Positions 42,964 through 53,536 of a DNA stretch of 64,000 nucleotides are shown here, in pieces. The notes beneath the pieces are model-generated. The model was given only the letters and a program-made list of their open reading frames with translations, was not told the origin of the DNA and made no database searches. Where the stretch lies: contig AP022133.1 of assembly GCA_014169315.1 (NCBI GenBank), forward strand, positions 1,674,001 through 1,738,000, in the 5' to 3' direction. The DNA comes from Enterobacter cloacae. Its GTDB lineage: Bacteria > Pseudomonadota > Gammaproteobacteria > Enterobacterales > Enterobacteriaceae. Numbering within the stretch: position 1 is the first letter of the stretch; every line of letters starts with the position of its first letter. A program made the position numbers and the translations under genes.

Positions 42964-44176
42964 ATGCGGCCTTTACCGGTGCAGAGGTGATGTGGGTGCT
43001 TTCAGTCAGACGGATCGCCAGTGCAATGACACCACACACTGTCGCCAGAGCCACTACGCCAGACCAGCCCGCCAGGGTATAGATATTGCTCCCTAAAGCA
43101 GAACCCATCGCCATACCGATAAACACCACCGTAAACAGCAGAGCGTTAAGGCGTCCACGGGCCTGAGGTTCAAGGCTGTACACCAGATTCTGGTGTGCCA
43201 CCAGACTCGACTGCAGACCAAGATCAAACCCGACGGCGGACACGGCAATCAGAATGAGTTGTCCGTGAAGACCAAAAATGGGCATCAGAAACATCAGGGC
43301 AAACGCGGCGGTGACGAGCATGGCTCCCAGCTGTGTGACTTTCCTTGCACCCAGCTTATCCGCCAGTCCCCCTGCCAGTGGGGCGGCCAATGCACCTGCG
43401 GCACCCGCAATACCAAACCCACCCGCCACGGCGCTGCCGAAGTGATAGTGTTCGTAGAGCATAACGGCAAGCGTTGACCAGAATGCGCTAAAGGCAATCG
43501 ACAGGAACCCCTGAGCCAGCGCCGCACGACGCAGTGCCGGATAACGACGCCACAGATGTTCCATTGAACGCATCAACGCGGGATAGCTGAGCGTAGAGTG
43601 GATGGCAAATCGGGGAAGGACTGCCCACATCGCCACGCCGACAAACGCAATGCTTGCCGCTGCCAGCTGGTACATGACGCGCCAGCCAAAAGCTTCACCC
43701 GCCACGCCGCTGACGGTTCTCGACAGCAATATACCCAGCAACAGCCCTGTCATCACTGTTCCCACGGTTTTACCCTGTTTCCCTTCCGGCGCGAGGATGG
43801 CGGCGGCAGGGACGATATCCTGCGCCATTGTTGCCGCCATCCCGATCAGCAGGCTTGCCAGCAGCAATGAGTGCAATTGTCCGGCCAGGCTACAACCCAG
43901 CAGGAAGAGGGCCAGGGCGACGCTCTTAATCAGGATCAGCGTTCTGCGGTCGTGGCGATCGCCAAGCGGTAGTAAGAAGAGTATGCCGAGCGCATAGCCT
44001 GCCTGGGTCAATGTCGGAACCAGCCCCATGCCTTCAATGCTCAGATGAAGGTCTGACCCCATCAGCGGCAACAGCGGTTGTGCGTAGTAAATGGATGCCA
44101 CGCTGAAGCCAGCCCCCAGAGCCAGCATTAAAATCACCCAGCGGCTTGCCGCGTGGGGAGCAGTTGTTGTGTTCAT
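42962..44176 (-). CDS. Uncharacterised MFS transporter
   Basis: Membrane protein of 404 residues with about 12 hydrophobic segments. An MFS-type loop motif LPLGDRHDRRTLILIKS follows segment 2, and a second, GGLADKLGARKVTQLG, opens the second half. The closest remembered family is the YnfM/arabinose-efflux group of drug or metabolite exporters; no substrate can be assigned. The ATG at 44176 follows GAGGAACG; an ATG six codons earlier is weaker. It is divergent from a LysR-type regulator, which is probably its controller. E. coli K-12 has no such gene between flgL and rne. Confidence 0.88.
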   Translation of the reverse strand: MNTTTAPHAASRWVILMLALGAGFSVASIYYAQPLLPLMGSDLHLSIEGMGLVPTLTQAGYALGILFLLPLGDRHDRRTLILIKSVALALFLLGCSLAGQLHSLLLASLLIGMAATMAQDIVPAAAILAPEGKQGKTVGTVMTGLLLGILLSRTVSGVAGEAFGWRVMYQLAAASIAFVGVAMWAVLPRFAIHSTLSYPALMRSMEHLWRRYPALRRAALAQGFLSIAFSAFWSTLAVMLYEHYHFGSAVAGGFGIAGAAGALAAPLAGGLADKLGARKVTQLGAMLVTAAFALMFLMPIFGLHGQLILIAVSAVGFDLGLQSSLVAHQNLVYSLEPQARGRLNALLFTVVFIGMAMGSALGSNIYTLAGWSGVVALATVCGVIALAIRLTESTHITSAPVKAA

Positions 44177-44254
44177 AAGACGTTCCTCAGTCATAGTGTG
44201 CGGCTATTTTTTATCAGTACGTCTTGCGACGGTAGACGGCCCGGTGGTAAAACG

Positions 44255-44273
44255 CATATACGTTAGGTGTATG
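44255..44273. promoter_or_regulatory. LysR-type operator between the transporter and its regulator
   Basis: CATATAC-GTTAG-GTGTATG is an inverted repeat containing ATAC-N7-GTAT, a T-N11-A LysR box (44258-44272). It overlaps the first possible start codon of the regulator. A candidate promoter (TTGCGA 44224-44229, 18 bp, TAAAAC 44248-44253) starts RNA inside it, so autorepression is likely. Confidence 0.6.
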
Positions 44274-45224
44274 ACAGATGAAAATATGAAACGAGTTGAA
44301 CGTATAGACAGGGTAGAGCTGATGCGCACCTTTGTGCGTATCGTGGAAACCGGGTCGTTATCGGCGGCGGCAAGGCAGCTTTCTACCACCCAGGCCACGG
44401 TGAGCCGGCGTTTGCAGTCTCTGGAAACCCTGTTGGGGGCACGCCTGCTGTTGCGTACGACCCATGCGACCAAGCTCACCGACGACGGTGAGCGCTGTTA
44501 TCAGCATGCCAGACGTGTGATTGATAGCTGGCTGGCGCTGGAAGACGAAGTCGGGCAGGCGGAGGATGAGCCTGTTGGGGTATTACGGGTGCGTGCCCCG
44601 CATGCTTTTGGGCAGGATCAGCTTCTGAAACCGTTAACGGAATTTTTACAGCGTTATCCGCAGCTGTCCGTCGAGTGGATGCTGAATGATAAGTCGGTGG
44701 ATTTTCTGAGCGATAATCTTGATTGTGCAATCCGTGTCGGGGCCGAGGTAGATCCCGCGACGGTGTCGGTCATGCTGGCTGAAGTACCGCGCTGTGTGGT
44801 GGCATCACCCGCGTTGCTGGCGCAGTTCCCCCCGGTTAACACCCCGGAAGATCTTCTGGTGCTTCCCTGGATTGCCATCAGCACCTTTTATCAACGGCAT
44901 GTGGATTTGTTTGACGGTCTTTCGATGCAGCCACGACGTATCGCCATTACCCCGCGCTTGAGCACTGACAGCCTCCATGTGGCGCGTAATACCGTGCTGA
45001 CGGGTCTGGGTGTCGCCGTGGTATCAAGCTGGACGGTAAAAGAGGATATCCGGGAAGGACGTTTAATTCATCTGCTGCCAGAATGGCAGCCAGCGGCACT
45101 GCCCGTCCATCTGGTGTATCCGTGGTCCCGATATTACCCGGCACGCTTGCGACGTTTCCTGGAGATGATGAAGCAGGTGATGCCGGATATTGCCGGGATG
45201 AGAAAGCCCGTCAGCGAGCAATAA
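44271..45224 (+). CDS. LysR-family transcriptional regulator
   Basis: Regulator of up to 317 residues. The N-terminal winged helix has VELMRTFVRIVETGSLSAAARQLSTTQATVSRRLQSLE, the signature of the LysR family. The rest is a periplasmic-binding-protein-like effector domain (VLRVRAPHAFGQDQLLKPL and the DCAIRVG segment, typical of the CrgA/DhcR-like branch). Start is uncertain: ATG 44271 lies inside the putative operator, ATG 44286 is five codons later and gives MKRVERIDRVELMR. Divergent from the MFS gene, sharing 94 bp; likely regulates it and itself. The gene ends at the bidirectional terminator shared with rne. Confidence 0.9.
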   Translation: MTDENMKRVERIDRVELMRTFVRIVETGSLSAAARQLSTTQATVSRRLQSLETLLGARLLLRTTHATKLTDDGERCYQHARRVIDSWLALEDEVGQAEDEPVGVLRVRAPHAFGQDQLLKPLTEFLQRYPQLSVEWMLNDKSVDFLSDNLDCAIRVGAEVDPATVSVMLAEVPRCVVASPALLAQFPPVNTPEDLLVLPWIAISTFYQRHVDLFDGLSMQPRRIAITPRLSTDSLHVARNTVLTGLGVAVVSSWTVKEDIREGRLIHLLPEWQPAALPVHLVYPWSRYYPARLRRFLEMMKQVMPDIAGMRKPVSEQ

Positions 45225-45251
45225 AAAAGCCGACCCGGAGGTCGGCTTTTT
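45223..45251. terminator. Bidirectional terminator between the LysR gene and rne
   Basis: AAAAAAGCCGACC-CGGA-GGTCGGCTTTTT, symmetrical with A6 and T5 flanks. Confidence 0.92.
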
Positions 45252-45264
45252 ACATTATGTCGAT

Positions 45265-48200
45265 TTACTCGGCAGACTGCGGACGGGTAGCTGGCGCAGT
45301 AGCCTGGTGCGTTGCACTGTGACCACCGGCAGAACCTTTGCCTTCAAAGCTGAATGCAGGGCGAACCCAGTCGCTGTGACGCGGTGCTTCTGGCACATAT
45401 TCAGGTGCCGGGGCACGCGTCATAGGTGCTGTCGCAACGTGTGCAGACGCAGGGGCAGCAACAACCGGCTCTGGTTTCACCTCAGGCGCTTTCACTTCCT
45501 GGGCTTCGCGAACAGGTTCAACGTCAACAGCGGCTTCCTGAACGACTTCTGCAGCGGCAGTTTCAGCCACGGCTTCAGTGGTTTCTTCAACCGCTGCGGC
45601 AGGTTCAACTTCTTCTGCTACTTCTTCAGCCACCACCGTGTCTTCTGCAGCGATAAACTGCGGTGCAGCATCAACCGGCGCGGCAATCACTTCAGGATGG
45701 GTCGTTTCTACTGCAACAGCGTGAGGTGCTGCTGCGTCGACAACCTGCGGTTCAACCACTGTTGCGGCTGCAGCGGCCACATCTTCAACGGCAGCGACAG
45801 GTGCAATCACTTCTTCAGTGAGCGCTTGCTCTTCAACAATTTGTTCCGGGCGTGCAACCGGGTAGCGGATCCAGACTTTGCCGGATGCCATTTCAGGTGA
45901 CGCGCACGCCACGGTTAACGGCATTGGTGACTGAGTCGGGTAACGCTCGTCACGGTAACGACGACGACGCTGGCCGCTGACGCGCAGGTGGCGCGGAGAA
46001 CGGCGTGAACGGCGCGGCATACCGGCGTTATCACGGCCTTCACCGTTTTCATCCTGCTCGACGTTGTTTTCTACCACTGCAGGCAGATCAACTTTAGCCA
46101 GCTGCATGTTCGGTGCACTTTCGGTCACTTCCGCGCTGACAATTGCAGTCTCTTCCGCTGGCTGGCCACCAATACGGACTTTTTGAGCCAGCTGGCGCGG
46201 TTTACGACGCTGCATCACCTGAGTGCGCTCTTCCTGTTCCGTGTCCTGCTGTTCAACAGGTTCTTCACGGTTCAGGTTTTTAACTTCCTGCTGCGCCTGA
46301 CGTTTCTCGTCGTTGCGGCGACGGTTACGTTCACGGCGAGGCTGCTGCTCGTCACGCTGTTTGTTCTTCTCAGACTCATCGCCCGCCTGCTGGCGAATTT
46401 CACGATCTTCAACATTCTGCTGTTGTTTATCGCGACGGTTACGACGGTTGTCTTCGCGTTGCTCACGGCCTTCGTTATTGTCAGAACGGTTGTCACGACG
46501 CTCATTACGGTCATTACGGTCATTACGGTCACTGCGGTCGTTACGATCGCGGCGGTTGTTCTGGCGTTTACGACGATCCTGCTGGCGCTCAGGTTTGGCT
46601 TCTTTCGTTACCTCTTTTGGCTGCTCCGGCTGAACTTCTTCGCCTGCAAACATCTTTTTCAGCGCACCGAAGAAGCGACTCAGCAGACCCGGTTGTTCAG
46701 GTTGTGCTTTTGCCACTTCTGCCGCTGGTTTTTGCGCCGCAGGTTTTGCTGCCAGTTTTTCCAGTGCCGCTTCAGGCGGTGCTTCCGGCATGATGAAGGT
46801 TGCTAATGCTGGCTGCTCAGGCAGTTTACGCTCGGCAGGTTCTTCATCGGATGGCAGTGCCATCTCTTCTTCATGCAGTTTCGGCAGCAGGTAGCTGAGA
46901 GTAGACGTCTCTTCACCTTTACGCACGCGCAGCACGTGATAGTGCGGGGTCTGCATCTGATCGTTTGGTACGATGATGCAGCGAACGCCGCCCTGACGTG
47001 CTTCAATGGCGCTGACCGCTGCACGTTTTTCGTTCAGCAGGTAGGAGGCAATTGGCACCGGAACAATGGCATGAACCTCTTTGGTGTTCTCTTTCAGCGC
47101 TTCTTCTTCAATCAGACGCAGAATAGACAGAGACAGAGATTCGTTGTCACGCACGGTACCCGTACCGGAACAGCGTGGGCACACGTGATGGCTGGATTCA
47201 CCCAGTGATGGGCTCAGACGCTGACGGGACATCTCCAGCAGGCCAAAACGTGAAATGTGGCTGATCTGGATACGGGCTCTGTCCTGACGTACCGCTTCGC
47301 GCAGACGGTTTTCAACCGCACGCTGGTGACGAACCGGTGTCATGTCGATAAAGTCGATAACGATCAGACCACCCAGGTCGCGCAGGCGGAGCTGGCGGGC
47401 GATTTCATCAGCGGCTTCAAGGTTGGTGTTGAAGGCCGTCTCTTCGATATCACCACCGCGCGTTGCACGTGCGGAGTTGATGTCGATCGCGGTCAGCGCT
47501 TCAGTAGTATCGATAACGATAGAACCGCCAGACGGCAGACGCACTTCACGCTGGAAGGCGGACTCAATCTGGGATTCGATCTGATAGTGGCTGAACAGCG
47601 GGATTTCACCGGTGTACAGTTTGATTTTGCTGGTGAAATCCGGACGACCCAGCGCGGCGATGTGCTGGCGGGCCAGCTCAAGCACTTTCGGGTTATCAAT
47701 CAGAATTTCGCCGATGTCCTGACGCAGGTAGTCACGGAAGGCACGTACGATAACGTTACTTTCCTGGTGGATCAGGAACGGTGCAGGGCGGTTTTCTGCA
47801 GCTTTCTGGATAGCTTCCCAGTGCTTCAGACGGAAGCTTAAGTCCCACTGCAGCGCTTCGGCAGATTTGCCTACACCTGCGGTGCGAACGATAAGCCCCA
47901 TGCCATCCGGCAGTTCAAGACTTGCCAGCGCTTCTTTCAGTTCGGTACGGTCATCACCTTCGATACGGCGAGAGATACCACCCGCACGCGGGTTGTTTGG
48001 CATCAGAACCAGATAACTTCCCGCCAGGCTGATAAAGGTGGTCAGTGCGGCCCCTTTGTTGCCACGCTCTTCTTTATCAATCTGAACGATAACTTCCTGA
48101 CCTTCACGCAGAACATCTTTAATGTTCGGACGGCCATGAGAGTTGTAGTTTGCAGGGAAATATTCGCGGGCGATTTCTTTCAGAGGGAGGAAACCATGAC

Positions 48201-48390
48201 GCTCAGCACCGTAGTCGACAAATGCAGCTTCAAGGCTTGGTTCAATGCGGGTGATTTTGCCTTTGTAAATGTTCGCTTTTTTCTGTTCGTGTCCAGGACT
48301 TTCGATATCCAGATCGTACAGGCGCTGCCCATCCACAAGGGCGACACGCAACTCTTCTTGCTGAGTTGCGTTGATTAACATTCTTTTCAT
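45265..48390 (-). CDS. rne: Ribonuclease E
   Basis: Essential endoribonuclease and degradosome scaffold of 1041 residues (E. coli 1061). The catalytic half (1-~530) has the S1 domain ([23 protein letters not shown]), the DNase-I-like site with Asp in [12 protein letters not shown] (about 303) and DFIDM (about 346), and the zinc-link CPRCSGTG (about 404). The C-terminal half is disordered: membrane-targeting helix near [14 protein letters not shown], an arginine-rich RNA-binding region with RNDRNDRND repeats, an [16 protein letters not shown] segment matching the second RNA site, and an Ala/Val/Glu-rich tail ending in a PNPase-binding-like segment. Long structured leader upstream. Confidence 0.96.
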   Translation of the reverse strand: MKRMLINATQQEELRVALVDGQRLYDLDIESPGHEQKKANIYKGKITRIEPSLEAAFVDYGAERHGFLPLKEIAREYFPANYNSHGRPNIKDVLREGQEVIVQIDKEERGNKGAALTTFISLAGSYLVLMPNNPRAGGISRRIEGDDRTELKEALASLELPDGMGLIVRTAGVGKSAEALQWDLSFRLKHWEAIQKAAENRPAPFLIHQESNVIVRAFRDYLRQDIGEILIDNPKVLELARQHIAALGRPDFTSKIKLYTGEIPLFSHYQIESQIESAFQREVRLPSGGSIVIDTTEALTAIDINSARATRGGDIEETAFNTNLEAADEIARQLRLRDLGGLIVIDFIDMTPVRHQRAVENRLREAVRQDRARIQISHISRFGLLEMSRQRLSPSLGESSHHVCPRCSGTGTVRDNESLSLSILRLIEEEALKENTKEVHAIVPVPIASYLLNEKRAAVSAIEARQGGVRCIIVPNDQMQTPHYHVLRVRKGEETSTLSYLLPKLHEEEMALPSDEEPAERKLPEQPALATFIMPEAPPEAALEKLAAKPAAQKPAAEVAKAQPEQPGLLSRFFGALKKMFAGEEVQPEQPKEVTKEAKPERQQDRRKRQNNRRDRNDRSDRNDRNDRNERRDNRSDNNEGREQREDNRRNRRDKQQQNVEDREIRQQAGDESEKNKQRDEQQPRRERNRRRNDEKRQAQQEVKNLNREEPVEQQDTEQEERTQVMQRRKPRQLAQKVRIGGQPAEETAIVSAEVTESAPNMQLAKVDLPAVVENNVEQDENGEGRDNAGMPRRSRRSPRHLRVSGQRRRRYRDERYPTQSPMPLTVACASPEMASGKVWIRYPVARPEQIVEEQALTEEVIAPVAAVEDVAAAAATVVEPQVVDAAAPHAVAVETTHPEVIAAPVDAAPQFIAAEDTVVAEEVAEEVEPAAAVEETTEAVAETAAAEVVQEAAVDVEPVREAQEVKAPEVKPEPVVAAPASAHVATAPMTRAPAPEYVPEAPRHSDWVRPAFSFEGKGSAGGHSATHQATAPATRPQSAE
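46502..46530 (-). repeat. 9-bp tandem repeat inside rne
   Basis: TCATTACGG is repeated three times in a row, coding for Arg-Asn-Asp triplets in the arginine-rich region of RNase E. Slippage would change the protein by whole triplets without a frameshift. Confidence 0.75.
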
Positions 48391-48770
48391 CGTAACTTAC
48401 TCATTATTCTTACATTGACGACAAAGCTGCGGGCAAGGTGACGCTTTCCGGGGTATGAACCGATGGCCTCGTGTCTATTCACGTCGCCAACCTCACGGTT
48501 GTCGCCCGCTTAAGAGGCGCAGAGTGTCGGTTGCCTGTATTTCATACGGAAATACAGCGCAATTATCAGGGGAATTGCCTGGGAAAACTCTCCAGAAAAC
48601 AATCCTTATACCGGGAAGTACTGCAACCCGCAGCCCGCTAACTGCCTGAAAGATCAATACGTCTTACGCCATTGCTGCGTGGATGATCGGTCAGACAAAA
48701 TTGGTCATTCCGTCAGTATCCTTACTTAACCAGGATTTAACACGGAAAACGGCATCATTATTCCACTGCT
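48391..48770 (-). promoter_or_regulatory. rne 5' leader (autoregulatory UTR)
   Basis: The about 380-nt stretch before rne corresponds in place and size to the 361-nt E. coli rne leader, whose hairpins recruit RNase E to cleave its own message (Rfam rne5 element). Several GC-rich dyads and the stretch AATACAG/CTGTATT (around 48533-48558) are visible. Small frames inside it are not conserved-looking. Confidence 0.65.
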
Positions 48771-48776
48771 CGCCGG

Positions 48777-48799
48777 GTTATAGCAAGATGACTTTTACC
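48777..48799 (-). promoter_or_regulatory. Candidate rne P1 extended -10 promoter
   Basis: On the minus strand TGCTATAAC (TATAAC at 48777-48782) gives a predicted start near 48770. No clear -35 is present. The remaining gap up to rluC holds no gene. Confidence 0.45.
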
Positions 48800-48961
48800 A
48801 ATTATCACCCGGTTACTCACAGTTTCTTCACTTCAACGCGGTGATTGGTTTAATAACCACCAAATCGATTGCGCGAAACGGAGGGCAGGCCGGATAAAAG
48901 TAAATATAAGCATAGAAAAATGAGTGGCGCTAATGCCTGACGATATTTAGAATCGCCAACC

Positions 48962-49909
48962 ATGAAAACAGAGACTCCAGCCGTAAAAATGGTTGCTATC
49001 GCGGATGACTACGCGGGGCAACGTATCGATAACTTTTTGCGCACCCAACTGAAAGGGGTGCCAAAGAGCATGATTTATCGCATCTTGCGTAAGGGTGAGG
49101 TGCGGGTTAACAAAAAACGCGTGAAGCCTGAGTATAAACTCGAAGCCGGTGATGAAGTGCGTATCCCGCCGGTACGTGTTGCCGAGCGTGAAGAAGAAGC
49201 GGTTTCACCGAAGCTACAGAAAGTGGCGGCCCTGAGTGATGTTATCCTCTATGAAGATGACTATATCCTGGTGCTGAACAAGCCGTCAGGCACGGCTGTG
49301 CATGGCGGTAGCGGTCTGAGCTTCGGTGTGATTGAAGGGCTGCGCGCACTGCGCCCGGAAGCACGTTTCCTCGAACTGGTTCACCGCCTTGATCGTGACA
49401 CCTCCGGCGTGCTGTTGGTGGCGAAAAAACGTTCTGCACTGCGTTCTCTCCATGAACAACTGCGCGAAAAAGGGATGCAGAAGGATTATCTGGCGCTGGT
49501 TCGCGGCCAGTGGCAGTCCCACGTTAAGGTGGTGCAGGCACCGTTGCTGAAAAATATTCTGCAAAGCGGCGAGCGTATTGTCCGTGTGAGTCAGGAAGGC
49601 AAGCCTTCTGAAACGCGATTCAAAGTTGAAGAACGCTATGAATTTGCCACGCTGATGCGTTGTAGTCCGGTGACCGGTCGTACTCACCAGATCCGTGTGC
49701 ATACCCAGTATGCCGGGCATCCGATTGCGTTTGACGATCGTTATGGCGATCGTGAATTTGATAAGCAGTTAGCGGGCACGGGGTTGTCTCGTCTTTTCCT
49801 GCACGCGGCAGCGCTGAAGTTTACCCACCCGAATACGGGCGAAGTTATCCGTATTGAAGCGCCGCTGGATGAGCAGTTGAAGCGCTGTCTTAAAGTTCTG
49901 CGCGGTTAA
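48962..49909 (+). CDS. rluC: 23S rRNA pseudouridine synthase RluC
   Basis: Makes pseudouridine at 23S rRNA positions 955, 2504 and 2580 in E. coli. Protein of 315 residues (E. coli 319) with an N-terminal S4-like domain (QRIDNFLRTQLKGVPKSMIYRILRKGEVRVNKKR) and the RluA-type catalytic motif HRLDRDTSGV with Asp144. The four-residue difference lies near LAGTGLSRLF. Divergent from rne. A terminator follows 10 bp after the stop. Confidence 0.96.
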   Translation: MKTETPAVKMVAIADDYAGQRIDNFLRTQLKGVPKSMIYRILRKGEVRVNKKRVKPEYKLEAGDEVRIPPVRVAEREEEAVSPKLQKVAALSDVILYEDDYILVLNKPSGTAVHGGSGLSFGVIEGLRALRPEARFLELVHRLDRDTSGVLLVAKKRSALRSLHEQLREKGMQKDYLALVRGQWQSHVKVVQAPLLKNILQSGERIVRVSQEGKPSETRFKVEERYEFATLMRCSPVTGRTHQIRVHTQYAGHPIAFDDRYGDREFDKQLAGTGLSRLFLHAAALKFTHPNTGEVIRIEAPLDEQLKRCLKVLRG

Positions 49910-49918
49910 GGTAAAGGT

Positions 49919-49946
49919 AAAACGGCAACGAATGTTGCCGTTTTTA
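49919..49946 (+). terminator. Terminator after rluC
   Basis: AAACGGCAAC-GAAT-GTTGCCGTTTTT stem and T-run. Confidence 0.9.
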
Positions 49947-50009
49947 ATGTTTGCTCCCTCGTCCTGTGGGAGAGTGCCGGGGCGAGGGCATCAGGCCGCA
50001 GCGATCCAA

Positions 50010-50594
50010 TCACATCGTCAGCGGATTATACTCTTCTCGCCTTAACATCTGACACAGCGCAATCAGCGGTAACCCAATCAGCGTATTCGGATCGCGACCC
50101 TCCAGTTTTTCAAACAGCGCAATCCCTAACCCTTCGCTTTTAAAACTGCCCGCACAGTTGAGTGGCCGTTCCCGGCGCACGTAGTCGATAATCTCTTGTT
50201 CGCTGAGATGGCGGAAGTGTACGTCAAAAGGCTCGCACTCGGTCTGCAGGTGACCGGAGGCAGAGTTATAGAGCGCGAGGCCAGTATAGAAGGTGACAAT
50301 GTTACCGCGCGCTCGCATGAGCTGTTGGCGGGCGTTTTCTTCAGTATGGGGTTTGCCGGTGATTTCTCCGTCCAGCACACAAACCTGATCGGAGCCTATA
50401 ATCAGATGTGCAGGGTAACGTACGGCAAGCGATTGTGCTTTTTCCTGGGCCAGACGGGTCACCAGATGGCGTGGAGATTCGCCAGGTTGTGGCGTCTCGT
50501 CAACGTCGGGTGCAGCACATTCAAACGGGATCCCGAGCTTTTCAAGCAACATTCGGCGGTAGGGTGAAGTGGAGGCGAGAACCAGATTTGGCAT
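50010..50594 (-). CDS. yceF: 7-methyl-GTP pyrophosphatase YceF (Maf family)
   Basis: Maf-family nucleotide pyrophosphatase of 194 residues, same length as E. coli YceF, which hydrolyses m7GTP and is a house-cleaning enzyme. Maf motifs: [16 protein letters not shown], the DVDETP segment, [16 protein letters not shown] with the catalytic Asp, and [11 protein letters not shown]. The ATG at 50594 gives [11 protein letters not shown]; an upstream extension to 50633 has no counterpart. Divergent from yceD-rpmF. Confidence 0.94.
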   Translation of the reverse strand: MPNLVLASTSPYRRMLLEKLGIPFECAAPDVDETPQPGESPRHLVTRLAQEKAQSLAVRYPAHLIIGSDQVCVLDGEITGKPHTEENARQQLMRARGNIVTFYTGLALYNSASGHLQTECEPFDVHFRHLSEQEIIDYVRRERPLNCAGSFKSEGLGIALFEKLEGRDPNTLIGLPLIALCQMLRREEYNPLTM

Positions 50595-50670
50595 ATTTTT
50601 ATCACCAGGATATAGCGTATCGATGCCAGCCATTTTAAACTACAGGCCGCAATGTGTGCGAATAATTGGC

Positions 50671-50697
50671 AAAAGGCAGCCCTGGTTGCCTTTTTCT
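50671..50697 (+). terminator. Terminator-like hairpin upstream of yceD
   Basis: AAAAGGCA-GCCCTGGT-TGCCTTTTT with a T-run lies immediately before the yceD promoter and would stop read-through from the left or mark the end of a short leader RNA. Confidence 0.6.
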
Positions 50698-51257
<560 letters not shown>

Positions 51258-51261
51258 TTGA

Positions 51262-51447
<186 letters not shown>

Positions 51448-51480
51448 TCACGCGCAAGCGTGATGAAGCTTAGTGAGGAT

Positions 51481-51500
51481 TTCCCCAGGTCACTGGGGAA
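51481..51500 (+). other. Intercistronic hairpin between rpmF and plsX
   Basis: TTCCCCAG-GTCA-CTGGGGAA is a perfect 8-bp stem with a tetraloop and no T-run, 27 bp before the plsX start. Possibly a processing or stability element separating the ribosomal from the lipid genes. Confidence 0.7.
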
Positions 51501-51526
51501 ACACCAAACCAGGCAGTGACGATACC

Positions 51527-52561
51527 TTGACACGTCTAACCCTGGCGTTAGATGTCATGGGGGGAGATTTTGGCCCTTCTGTGACAGTGCCTGCAGCATT
51601 GCAGGCACTGAATTCTAATTCGCAACTCACACTTCTTTTAGTCGGTAACCCCGACACAATCACGCCATTACTTGCAAAAGCTGACTTCGAACAACGTTCG
51701 CGTCTGCAGATTATTCCTGCGCAGTCAGTTATTGCCAGTGATGCCCGGCCATCGCAAGCGATTCGCAATAGCCGTGGCAGCTCCATGCGAATAGCACTGG
51801 AGCTGGTGAAAGAAGGGCGAGCGCAGGCTTGCGTCAGTGCGGGAAATACCGGCGCGCTGATGGGGCTGTCGAAATTATTGCTCAAGCCTATTGAGGGCAT
51901 TGAGCGCCCGGCGCTGGTGACGGTGTTACCGCACCAGCAAAAGGGCAAAACGGTGGTGCTCGATCTGGGTGCTAACGTCGATTGTGATAGTACAATGCTG
52001 GTTCAGTTCGCCGTGATGGGGTCGGTGCTGGCAGAAGATGTGGTCGGGATTAAAAACCCCCGCGTTGCGTTGCTGAATATTGGTGAAGAAGAGACCAAAG
52101 GCCTGGATAGTATTCGTGATGCTGCCGAATTACTTAAACAGGTTCCTTCCATCAACTATATTGGTTATCTCGAAGCCAATGAGTTGCTGACGGGTAAAAC
52201 GGATGTATTAGTGTGTGATGGCTTCACCGGAAACGTAACGCTGAAGACCATGGAAGGGGTCGTTCGGATGTTTCTTTCTCTGCTGAAAACCCAGGGAGAA
52301 GGTAAAAAAAGGTCCTGGTGGCTGATTTTATTAAAGCGTTGGTTACAAAAAAGCCTGACGCGGCGATTCAGTCACCTCAACCCCGACCAGTATAATGGCG
52401 CCTGTCTGTTAGGATTGCGCGGCATCGTGATTAAGAGTCATGGAGCCGCCAATCAGCGAGCATTTTCCGTCGCGATTGAACAGGCAGTGCAGGCGGTGCA
52501 GCGACAAGTCCCTCAGCGGATTGCCGCTCGCCTGGGATCTGTATTAGCTAAAAGTGACTGA
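51527..52561 (+). CDS. plsX: Phosphate acyltransferase PlsX
   Basis: Converts acyl-ACP to acyl-phosphate for phosphatidic acid synthesis, peripheral at the inner membrane. The start is a TTG (translated [16 protein letters not shown] after Met), as accepted for E. coli; the frame upstream to 51473 has no similarity. Motifs [37 protein letters not shown] and [12 protein letters not shown] are present. At 344 residues it is 12 shorter than E. coli, all at the C-terminus, where it ends [10 protein letters not shown]. Confidence 0.95.
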   Translation: MTRLTLALDVMGGDFGPSVTVPAALQALNSNSQLTLLLVGNPDTITPLLAKADFEQRSRLQIIPAQSVIASDARPSQAIRNSRGSSMRIALELVKEGRAQACVSAGNTGALMGLSKLLLKPIEGIERPALVTVLPHQQKGKTVVLDLGANVDCDSTMLVQFAVMGSVLAEDVVGIKNPRVALLNIGEEETKGLDSIRDAAELLKQVPSINYIGYLEANELLTGKTDVLVCDGFTGNVTLKTMEGVVRMFLSLLKTQGEGKKRSWWLILLKRWLQKSLTRRFSHLNPDQYNGACLLGLRGIVIKSHGAANQRAFSVAIEQAVQAVQRQVPQRIAARLGSVLAKSD

Positions 52562-52567
52562 GCGTAC

Positions 52568-53521
52568 ATGTATACGAAGATTATTGGTACCGGCAGCTAT
52601 CTGCCAAAACAAGTGCGAACCAACGCCGATCTGGAAAAAATGGTAGATACGTCTGACGAGTGGATTGTCACGCGCACAGGTATCCGTGAACGTCGTATCG
52701 CCGCGCCAGATGAAACCGTTGCGACTATGGGCTACGAAGCGGCACAGCGTGCGCTCGAGATGGCCGGCATCGATAAAGAACAAATTGGTTTGATCGTGGT
52801 TGCCACGACGTCCGCTACACATGCATTCCCAAGCGCGGCATGCCAGGTGCAGAACATGCTCGGCATTAAAGGTTGCCCGGCGTTTGATGTTGCTGCTGCA
52901 TGCGCAGGTTTCACCTATGCACTGAGCGTTGCCGATCAGTATGTCAAATCTGGCGCAGTAAAGTATGCGCTGGTGATCGGTGCTGACGTGCTGGCACGTA
53001 CCTGCGATCCAACCGATCGTGGTACGATCATTATTTTTGGTGATGGTGCAGGCGCAGTGTTGCTGGGCCAGTCCGAAGAGCCGGGCATCATCTCCACGCA
53101 TTTGCATGCCGATGGTAGCTACGGCGAGCTGTTGACACTGCCTAACGCCGATCGCGTTAATCCGGAGAACTCAATCCACCTGACAATGGCAGGTAATGAG
53201 GTATTCAAGGTGGCGGTGACCGAGCTTGCACATATTGTCGATGAAACGCTGGAAGCGAATCACCTTGAACGCTCTGCGCTCGACTGGCTGGTACCGCATC
53301 AGGCGAACCTGCGTATCATCACTGCGACCGCTAAAAAGCTGGGCATGCCGATGGATAACGTTGTCGTGACGCTGGATCGCCACGGCAACACCTCTGCGGC
53401 GTCGGTACCGTGTGCATTTGACGAAGCGGTACGCGATGGACGAATCAAACGGGGCCAGTTGGTCTTGCTTGAAGCCTTCGGTGGTGGATTCACCTGGGGT
53501 TCCGCGCTGGTTCGTTTCTAG
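52568..53521 (+). CDS. fabH: Beta-ketoacyl-ACP synthase III
   Basis: Initiates fatty-acid elongation by condensing acetyl-CoA with malonyl-ACP. Protein of 317 residues, same length as E. coli, with catalytic Cys112 in [11 protein letters not shown], His near 244 in [10 protein letters not shown] and Asn near 274 in [10 protein letters not shown]. The ATG at 52568 lies 6 bp after the plsX stop. Confidence 0.97.
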   Translation: MYTKIIGTGSYLPKQVRTNADLEKMVDTSDEWIVTRTGIRERRIAAPDETVATMGYEAAQRALEMAGIDKEQIGLIVVATTSATHAFPSAACQVQNMLGIKGCPAFDVAAACAGFTYALSVADQYVKSGAVKYALVIGADVLARTCDPTDRGTIIIFGDGAGAVLLGQSEEPGIISTHLHADGSYGELLTLPNADRVNPENSIHLTMAGNEVFKVAVTELAHIVDETLEANHLERSALDWLVPHQANLRIITATAKKLGMPMDNVVVTLDRHGNTSAASVPCAFDEAVRDGRIKRGQLVLLEAFGGGFTWGSALVRF

Positions 53522-53536
53522 AATAAGGATTAAAAA

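Noticed and set aside
46183..47841. Long frames on the strand opposite rne (207 and 194 residues)
   Set aside because: They mirror the biased codon use of rne, lack ribosome sites and have low-complexity translations.
48455..48649. 64-residue frame inside the rne leader
   Set aside because: It opposes the structured rne 5' UTR, has no ribosome site and no recognisable domain.
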